From NCBI GenBank assembly GCA_022661535.1, contig JAKULF010000013.1, forward strand, positions 868,001-932,000: DNA of 64,000 nt. The letters run 5' to 3'. Origin of the DNA: Eutypa lata. Lineage: Eukaryota; Ascomycota; Sordariomycetes; Xylariales; Diatrypaceae. The notes below the pieces were generated by a model. That model was given only the letters and a program-made list of their open reading frames with translations. It did not search any database and was not told the DNA's origin. Within the stretch, counting starts at the first letter, position 1. Each line of letters opens with the position of its first letter. A program made the position numbers and the translations under genes. Positions 56,381 through 64,000 of this stretch are shown here, in pieces.

Positions 56381-59300
56381 AGTCGAAGTGGTGCGTCCAA
56401 TAAAAGAAAGGGTAGACATGAAGCGAAATAAAATAAAAATACTTGCATACCGGCGCGGGAAACACGACGTTTAGCTACGCTTGGAGTCCGGGGTGTGTGT
56501 GTTGTCGTATTATGGCTATATACTAGTTTCGCTCGTAGGATAGGCCAGGATGACTGATCTAACCGAAAATTACAGCGAATGGTAAACAAGTGGCAGGGAT
56601 TAGAGATGTAGTCGAGTCAGCTTGTTGTTACATAGTACCTGTAGATAGCTCGTAGCTGAATGCAAAGGGTACTTCTACATTTTTACGACGGCCTCTAGTT
56701 ACAAACTCGATCTGTCTTGTGTCTAACACGGGATGGTAAACTTACAGCAGGCGTGAGTATGAACTAAAGCTTGTTATTTAAATATGATTACTAGGTGCCT
56801 TTCTTTAACTCAATATCTTCTTAATTACTCAGGAGCCTACATAGAAAATGAGATGGCACCTTACAGAACAGGCTAGATTTGTCTATTATGCTCGGGGCGA
56901 AGCTGGCTGCGGCAGGCTAAAATAAACATAAAAAGGGAAGTTATCGATATAGGGGTAAGAGAGCTTAGGGGATAATTTATTTTCAGTGTGACATATGAAG
57001 CTATCTCATATCCACCTAGCGCAAAGAGGGGCGTGAGGAAGAGTCTGGGAAGCTTGGGATAGACGTGACGCATATAAACAAACAAATGTTCGGTGTAAGT
57101 TATTCGGTGTAAATTATTCTGTCATGTCGGCCAATATTGCGACAGCTGTATGGGTGGGACACAGCAGGAATAGCAAAGCTCTATATATATATATATCAGA
57201 GGAAGGGGAGAATAGAAATTACCATAGGAGGCAATGATGATTCAAGTGGAAGCATTAATGCGCATAATCCGGGGCATGCTAAGCTCGGATCATCCGGGAA
57301 CTACAATGTATTCGTACGACGAAATATGGGAAGAGGGGATAGAGCGGCAAGGAGACTCGGTAAACACGGAGATACGTATACACAGTGAGTCCAGAGCCTC
57401 TCGATACCTTGAAGACGATGGTGATGATGATGGTGAGCTTAGAAATCATGTATGTATGAAGAAGACCTATTAGGTTTTACTTAAATAAGCGGGAAATTTC
57501 CATAAACGATGGTAAACCAACGCGATAAGATTATTGGACCTAGAACATAGAACATACGGAAACCCTAAAAAACAATGGCCAGCCTGACCACTATGCTCGG
57601 AAAGTAAAGGGGGAAATGAATGCTTGAGCTGGCAGTGATGTGGAGAGAGTGACTAAAATGAAGACAGCAAAGCCCTCACTAGGTTGATGAAAGAGGGCCT
57701 TGTGGCTTCAGTGGTTGATACTTGAAAATAGCATTCGTCTGTGTGAACAATACCAAGAAGCAGGAATTCGAGATGTCATAGATGGAATGGATCGAGGCTA
57801 CGTACCACTGGTGCCTAATAAGAAGAGAGTTGTTATTTAGGCAGTGGCCCGAAATTTATTTGGGCAGTGATCCCCAAGTATTTCCTGCCATAACTTTCAC
57901 CACTTAGCTAATCTGCATAGTATATTATATTTGAATTATTATAGTAAGGCTCACCATTAGTATGAAGTTCTTTATAATAGATTTGTTGCGTAATTGCTTT
58001 ATTATGCACACTTAAATGGGATACGCTATCCTACCACCGTCATTCCGATACAACCAAGTCTCTAAATCCCGTGTGAAAATAAAGATATTACGGCTGACGT
58101 AGTCGACGCCAGGGAAATCCGGGGAACCGTACAAAGTATCTGCCAAGACCTTGGCAAACGCCAGACTGAAAGGGGTACTTATACCTATAAGTAGACATGT
58201 CAGACTATTTTATTTCAACGTCTATCCAGCCGCATTGTGGCCAGTTAAACTAGAGACGATATGTCAAAGGCACTCATTATTTTAACTATATCGTAGTCGT
58301 GTAGTTAAAATCCAAGAAGACTTGCTTCGAAGTCTGGCGGAAAGGAATTGCGAGGAGCAAATAGTAGAATTCCTTAAGTAATAGCGAGTTTCTGTTAGTA
58401 AAGAGACGGCGAGCTGTTACCTCACCCGGCGGGTGCATATTTTTAGTGGTCATTATTGGATTAAATCACCGGCCAACTCGGAAGAGGGCGCTATGCATGG
58501 TGCGGTAAGGCGGACATGCTGGGGGAGAGTATTCATGCATGTGTAAGCAACACCGATGTAACGCTTCCGTGGTGGTGGTAGTAAACAGTTAGTTGGCTTC
58601 TTGCCGTGGAGAAAGAGAGTTTAAGAAAGAGGGCTCGTCGGTATATAAACATTAAATATAAATTTATTCGTTTTACTTGAGAAGAACACAGGGCTTCAAT
58701 TTGTTTAAACGTGCAAATCAACAGGAGTATATTTTAGTTTATTTAATTTCATATGAAAACTTAGTTGACGGTGATGGTCATGGGCGACATATGAAGCCTT
58801 TTTATTTCGATATGTTACATTAAGAAACATATCCTTTCCAGAGTCATGTGCGAAACTAAAGCTGTTATAATTATATCATTTCATCCAAAGTACTTTTTAG
58901 GCCTAGTATTTACCCCTTACTTCTTTAGGCTTGCCTCGGTTATTTTCTCAAGATGGCGTCACCAAGAACGATATTAGTCTTGGGAAGCTTATGCCGTGCG
59001 TCATTAAGATGATGTTCTTATACGAACCAATCGTTATACTGTTTGGTATATAGATATATATGTACTTGATCCGTACTACTTACTGGTTGAGATATTTTAC
59101 ATAATGTCTCAAAATTACATTTCCAAATGACAAACGAGACATTCTAGTTGATCGTATCGTCCCTGGAGCAAGAGGCGGCTGATGTCAGCCCCCGTAGGAC
59201 TTAATTTGAATTCAGAATGTAGGCGGGAAAGGACGGGAATACTTGATATTAAAAAACAACGCTAGATTTAAGTGAAAATTCGATATTTTCCACGCGTCCT

Positions 59301-60404
59301 AGCAAGAGCTGCCAGTGACTTCGGAACTCGGCCTCTCATTGATATTAGCTGTGGGCGGCACTGTCAACTTATATAAGCTTATATTGGCTTGCATTCAGAA
59401 TCCTACCCCATCAATCTAGTCCAATCAAAACTACATCAAGCGAGGGCGCTGGCGAATAGACTGTGCCTTGCATACCTACTTAAAAGGCGTATAAGTAAGC
59501 TGATGTTAGTTCTCGTGTAACCAACCACATTAGACTAATACTGTTATGCAGGCACTTCATGAGATGACTTCGACCAAGGTAGAAAGAACTGAGGTCAAAG
59601 AACATAAAAGTGAAGTATAAACAATCGATAGCTAACAGCGTGACTGTAGTGGGAGATTGTAAATTTGGCGGTTTGTAAGGAATGTTCTTCTTACTAGAAA
59701 CTACGACATAAGAGACAATAGAAGCGCGTCAGGGTTAAACAGGGAAAACTTGACATTAAATTAACTTCTTTTGTTTTGAACGGCACACATAATACTAGGT
59801 TAAACTTCTGATGAAGGATAACCGCAATGGCTATGCTACCTACATCCTTCATAGCACAATAAGCCCTAAATCCTAATCATGAATCCTGACCGCTCTATTC
59901 AGTATTAACACCAGGTATTGCGAAGTCTATCAGCTCTTTGAGTGTAACGGCACTACTCAGCATAAGGCTTCAGACCCAGTCAGCTAGCAGAGTCAGATTA
60001 TTGAAACTTCGTACACCGAAAACGGGGAGGGAAGGACGGAGGGCAAGGACGGCTCTCTTTCTTACCGTGATCAGATGTAGCGGCATTACGCGAGCATCAT
60101 GTATGACGAACCTTTCTTTGGTAGTAAGACCAGTACGTCAATAGCCTTGTGTCTTGCCAACGAGACATGATTGGAACGAAGCTACACGAGTTTGTCTGAT
60201 GGGCGGATACGACGGAAAGGGGTTCACTAATAAGTGAGTATAGTGAAAGAAAAGGACGGGAAAATAGTATATATAGAGGCACTCCTGCTCCCTTCAGATT
60301 TGCTTCGTTTCTTTTTACACCATCCTCATCCTCACACAACAAGAAATCACATACCAAGCACCCAAGAAAATACCTACATACCGCAACCAAACCACCATAA
60401 AAAA
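56381..60404. other. Gene-poor stretch, 4.0 kb
   Basis: The longest stretch without a gene that I can support. It is AT-rich at 56750-57130 and 58000-59800. A TA-dinucleotide run lies near 57180-57196. A 79-codon plus-strand frame at 57234-57473 (MIQVEALMRIIRGMLSS, ending with an acidic GDDDGEL and KKTY) is the best of the short frames but has no known motif. No tRNA, no other RNA gene and no transposon end were seen. The last 100 bases, C/A-rich before the ATG at 60405, look like a leader. Confidence 0.45.
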
Positions 60405-60793
60405 ATGCAATTCTCCACCATCGCCACGGCCGTCTTCGGCATGCTCATGGCCTCTGCCCCGGCCCTCGCAGCCCCATCCCAGGCCGAGGTCGTCGAGAGA
60501 CAGACTCCCGTCGGCACCTGCGGCTCCCAGGTCGGCGCCCCCATCACCTCCTTCCCCATCGGCGAGGCCTGCAGTGGTGATGGTTACGCCTGCGATCCCA
60601 GCTGCACTGATATCGTAAGTTTTCATCGACTCACCTAGGGAGAAAATAAAAGGGGAGGGCAATTAAGTCTGACTGACTGGCTGACTGCGTGGATGATTAG
60701 ATCCAATGCTCGAACGGCGCCTTCGTTGTCATCGCTTCTTGCGGAAGCCCTACTTGCGCTGGTAACCACAATGGTGGTGCCGTCTGCGGCTAA
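60405..60793 (+). CDS. Small secreted cysteine-rich protein, 2 exons (candidate effector)
   Basis: Exons 60405-60614 and 60701-60793 give 100 aa. The first 22 residues (MQFSTIATAVFGMLMASAPA) form a secretion signal ending near ALAA. VVERQ follows, a short propeptide-like segment. The mature part has eight cysteines spaced C-x13-15-C...C...C...QC...C...C...C, with AC, YACDPSC, IIQCSNGAFV, IASCGSPTC and a final VCG. The spacing CxxGxxxC...QCxNGxFV...C resembles small chitin-binding-type modules such as CBM19, but the match is by eye and weak. The 3' end is secured by the join that restores TDIIQCSNG. It is an effector or cell-wall-binding candidate. An adjacent convergent secreted gene lies 730 bases downstream. 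Confidence 0.82.
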
Positions 60794-61521
60794 GCCGTTT
60801 TGCTTCTCGGTGAGTTGGGATTTCAACTTATTACGAGCTCGCTGCAGCTTGTTGTTAGTTAGCTGGCTGACTGAATATCATCACAGTGAGGGAATCACCA
60901 CTTCATCACTCTGCTACCCCAAATGAATTCCAAATGTCAGCCGTAGCAATCGATCAACTAAACTAGCGGTTTGGGAGATGCGGGGGGGACTTGATAACAA
61001 ACAGGGGGATGAAAAGAGGTGGTTTCTAGGAGTATTTCCAGGTGGCATACCTGGTGGTACTCAATGTCAGTTTTCTTTATTGGTTCGGACCTTTCTTTAC
61101 AAAGTTTAAGGGGTCGATAAAAAGAATTAAGAAAAGGGGGTGATGAAGAGGTAATTCTCTACAATACTCATCAGTATATATATAGTATTAGCCAGGAAAT
61201 ACAAATCAAGTCGCTCGTTAACTTATGTTTCTACAAACGTACTTGAGTATAGTCGATGATATTTTGTGATCTAGCATTTTTGGGCTTCATTCATCTCTGT
61301 TCCCGATACTTTAAATCGTAACCACCTAATATACAATATCAAGAACTCGCGGTCTAGAAATTACTTTGCTCCCCTCCCCTTTTTATAGTACAACGGCGAA
61401 TTTTAGTTCATTCAGGTACACCCTCCATTATAACTTCAAATAAAGCATCACATCATTCACAAATTTTCGATATTTCAATCTTCCCTATATGTACAAATCT
61501 CCACCTCGGCCCATCCTGCCT
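60794..61521. other. Intergenic, convergent 3' regions
   Basis: Between the 3' ends of the two secreted-protein genes. It is AT-rich with G-rich tracts at 60970-61030. No gene signal. Confidence 0.55.
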
Positions 61522-62551
61522 TCAAATATCAAAAGTATGCGACTGAATGCTAATCGTATCCACCGACCACGTCTTGCCCCCATCCGAGGTAGTCAGCCCG
61601 CTCGAGGTAGCCTCGTTCAGGGCCAGGGTGTCGCCGAAAGATGAGTCAGCCTCGTTCAGGATGATGGTCGTCGAAGTGTACTCTACGTCACAAATTTAAT
61701 TAGCCGGCCCCTTCAAAGAAGAAGTGCATGCATGTTGGTCAGCTGAGTAGGTTAGGTTCTTACCGTGAGCAGCCACGGTGCCCGTACACGCGTCTACCTG
61801 GCACTCTACGGCTGTGCCCCAACCTTCCGCGTTGCCGGAACCTTGATGAGGGTTGTCAGCACAGATAAACATAGCGAATCGCTGTTTAATATATATGTAT
61901 ATATATGATATGCAGACTTACTCGTCGATAGAGTCGATACAACTTGCCCGTTTATAGACACGGTCTGGTCGTACTCGCCAGTGCTGTCATTGTAGACATC
62001 TGAAATCCCTCCGTATTAGCATAACTAGCCTCTGAGGTGAGTTATCATCGTGGAGATCTCACAATGCATCACAAGCTCGTCACCTGGCGACGCGGGAACT
62101 TGCTCGCCACCGAGTTGGGTGTCTATATAACAAATTAGTATGCTATTTAGTAGGGCTCTCCTAGGAAAAGAAAAGCTGTGCTGATATTTATTCTTACCTT
62201 GAAGTGTCGAAGCCCAAGTGCACCACTGTCCCGTAGACGCGCCGCAGTTTCTGTATAGCAAATCAGTGGACCATCCCAGTGGTTACATGTTGATAATACC
62301 TACGCGGCGGGATCCTCAAATGATACAGCAAGTGCTTGAATCAAGTCACCGCCACTGGTACCCATCCCAGGCCATAGGGCCAGGCGCTCTTCTTGAGGAC
62401 TTGGCACGTCAGGCAAGACTAGAGTCGTTGTCGCCTCCCGGATCCAGGACGCCGTCGGGCCTAGAGAGAAGTACGGTCCGAAGCCGATGGTATCCTGGGC
62501 GCTCGCAATACCGAGGGCGGCAGCAAAGGCAAGGCTAGCAATGTGATGCAT
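61522..62551 (-). CDS. Secreted protein of probable concanavalin A-like lectin/glucanase fold, 6 exons
   Basis: Exons 62551-62304, 62250-62198, 62122-62063, 61999-61922, 61841-61764 and 61682-61522 give 225 aa; all joins keep the frame. The first 18 residues (MHHIASLAFAAALGIASA) are a secretion signal, and the mature start is likely QDTIGFGPYFSL. Blocks seen: WPGMGTSGGDLIQALAVS, CGASTGQWCTWASTLQD, MHYVYNDSTGEYDQTVSING, AEGWGTAVECQ, then TSTTIILNEADSSFGDTLAL and the C-terminal TTSDGGKTWSVDTISI. The spread of beta-strand-like blocks and the WxxNY/YDQTVSxNGxxVS pattern recall fungal extracellular proteins with a concanavalin A-like or eqolisin-like sandwich. I do not see the Gln/Glu catalytic pair well enough to call a glutamic peptidase. 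Function is unknown. Confidence 0.72.
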
Positions 62552-63457
62552 ATCTTCGATAAAGCAAAGGCTGGTTTAATAGTATATACAATGATGCTAT
62601 ATTTGAAAACAAAACCACAAACTATTCCTGGAGGGATCTTCAACCGAGAATTGAAGTCTTGGAACCGACCGTATTTAAGTACATATTTTGTGTGGAATTA
62701 CCTAATTATTCATGTCGATTAATATCGGCCGTTCATCAACCCATTCCCAGGATGTCGGGTCTCAAACCTCCCCTGATCCTTTCATATGTAACTAGCTTTG
62801 GTCCAATTTATCCGTTTCCATTTTGATGCATAGAAAACACCTTCTACGTCGTATTGTTTCGAAACGGCGGACAATTTTCCTCCAGACGGGCGTCTCGATT
62901 ATAGTATGTGGGGGTCGTCCAAGGAACCAATCCGTTCTTGGCTGGTCCCCCGCAATGCCTCAAGAGGTCCAGAATTTCAGGGGCAAGGAGCAATAGTAAA
63001 TACCCATGTCAAGTCTCGGATTGGAAGAATTATACGAAGTGTTGTAACTGTGATTACAACTCTGGTAATTAGGCGTACCTATTTACTCCATTTAGATACA
63101 TCAGTATTCAGTCCGCAGCAACAAAAATCCTTTGGCTCTTCCAGCCAGTTTCGGCCACCTTATAATGTACATAGTTACAGCAAACTGGCCATTCTCGATC
63201 TCCACCAATTGGTTCTCTTGACAACGTATCCTCTTAGCCAGTGAATACATGATCATGATTCCTCACTTTGTTCGCAGGTCCACCATTAATAACCTAACTA
63301 AACACAATATGCTTAATCCTAGGTAAAGCCAAGAAAGAGAAGAAGTTCTTCTACCGCTGCCCGTGAACACTAGCCATGTAGTACAGACAAGCTTGAACTT
63401 CTGCGCTGAGTGGCCTAATGCTCACATGAGCTATTGACATTACTCAGACGACTCCCT
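62552..63457. other. Intergenic
   Basis: Upstream flank of the lectin-like gene and 3' flank of the dynamin-like gene. A 112-codon plus-strand frame at 62906-63244 has no recognisable motif and no splice support. The sequence is otherwise AT-rich and ordinary. Confidence 0.5.
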
Positions 63458-64000
63458 TCATCCCCGAGTCTTCGTAGAGGGCTGGTATTTTTTCAAATGC
63501 TTCAGTTCGGTCAAAGCGCTCTCAAGTGCAGACAGTTTTTCGAGTGCCTGCGATCTCTCGGCTGCCGATTCGTCACTTTCGCCCGCGATCCGTTGTGTCT
63601 CCTCATCCGAGAGCTCGTAGATAACTTCCGCCGCTAATAGTTCAGGGAGCTTCTGGATTAGGCATCTTTCGATGGCAAGAACGCTGACGTCGTCGATTAC
63701 CTTTTTGAGGGCAACCTATCTCAAGTTAGTCTAATTCGTTCTCGGCCGGGAGTAGGACTTATTGTTACCTTGTAGTATGCACGCATAGTGTCCGTCGCAA
63801 TGGACGCCGAGTAGCTATCCATATCAGGCTCTGTAGCCACGAGTCTGTCAAGTAGAGCAGCCTTCTGAGAAGAAAAGCTGGACTGACTCATAGAGATGCT
63901 AGTGGATGTTTCAAAGAAAGCGTCGACTTGTTTCTCTAAGCGCTGCCGGTGTCTTTGGGCTTGGATCTTCTGCAAGCTTTCCGTAAGATAGTGGTTATAC
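63458..64000 (-). CDS. Dynamin-family GTPase, C-terminal end (GED region), cut by window edge
   Basis: Two exons are visible: 64000-63769 (open to the right edge, first residues YNHYLTESLQKIQAQRHRQR) and 63715-63458. The first ends with TMRAYYK and the second begins VALKKVIDDVSVLAIERCLI, so the join is clean and in frame. NHYL..L, the stretch of basic helix, RAYYKVALKKVIDDVSV and the C-terminal Glu-rich coiled coil (ALEKLSALESALTELKHLKKYQ) are the GTPase effector domain of dynamin and Mx-like proteins in fungi. The GTPase domain must lie to the right, outside the window. Such proteins bend or cut membranes, and many fungi have multiple Mx-like copies of unknown function. The partial state is due to the boundary. 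Confidence 0.83.

Noticed and set aside
57234..57473. 79-codon plus-strand frame
   Set aside because: No homologue recognised, no splice support, and it lies in gene-poor DNA near a TA repeat. Kept only as a note in the intergenic entry.
62906..63244. 112-codon plus-strand frame
   Set aside because: No motif, no leader and no splice join.
1..64000. CRISPR arrays, bacterial operons and phage genes
   Set aside because: The window is spliced eukaryotic DNA; no regularly spaced direct repeats of that type were seen.

Overview
The window reads as nuclear DNA of a filamentous ascomycete (Pezizomycotina, probably Sordariomycetes; the exact order cannot be fixed from sequence alone). The signs are many short GT..AG introns of about 45-130 nt, fungal-only families (Clr5-ankyrin, DUF6536, 7TM-RGS, small cysteine-rich secreted proteins), and a roughly 4.4 kb block of extreme AT richness with the marks of repeat-induced point mutation (RIP). 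Exon boundaries were set by hand from splice signals, reading frame and family resemblance; no alignment or search was run.

Layout. The left edge holds the 3' part of an RNA polymerase III subunit (Rpc82-like). Next come a 4-exon N,N-dimethylformamidase large-subunit homologue (minus), a 1149-aa Clr5-ankyrin protein (plus), a 7TM RGS protein (minus), a zinc-type-alcohol-dehydrogenase-like oxidoreductase (plus), an 8-cysteine secreted protein (minus), the broken C-terminal end of a protein kinase, and a DUF6536 membrane protein (minus). At 22.6-27.8 kb a GH78 alpha-L-rhamnosidase and an MFS sugar transporter diverge from one 530-bp promoter region, which looks like a small rhamnoside-use module.

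From 28.47 to 32.86 kb lies an AT-saturated element bounded by inverted repeats. Over 108 aligned positions the two ends differ at only 12, and all 12 are transitions, as expected for a DNA transposon destroyed by RIP. A tRNA-like stretch touches its left end, and a short island of normal base composition survives near its right end.

The right half is mostly housekeeping: the mitochondrial GTP/GDP carrier (Ggc1-like, 8 exons), a 2246-aa coiled-coil protein with several internal repeat families, mitochondrial seryl-tRNA synthetase, a five-exon short-chain dehydrogenase, an APH-type phosphotransferase-like protein, an uncharacterised 240-aa protein, a saccharopine-dehydrogenase-like protein, and glycyl-tRNA synthetase. 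The last has two in-frame start codons that fit mitochondrial and cytosolic forms. After a gene-poor 4 kb come a second 8-cysteine secreted protein, a secreted protein of probable lectin/glucanase-like fold, and at the right edge the C-terminal (GED) end of a dynamin-family GTPase.

The genes do not form one pathway. The real functional groupings are the rhamnosidase/transporter pair and, more loosely, the two organellar aminoacyl-tRNA synthetases plus the mitochondrial carrier.
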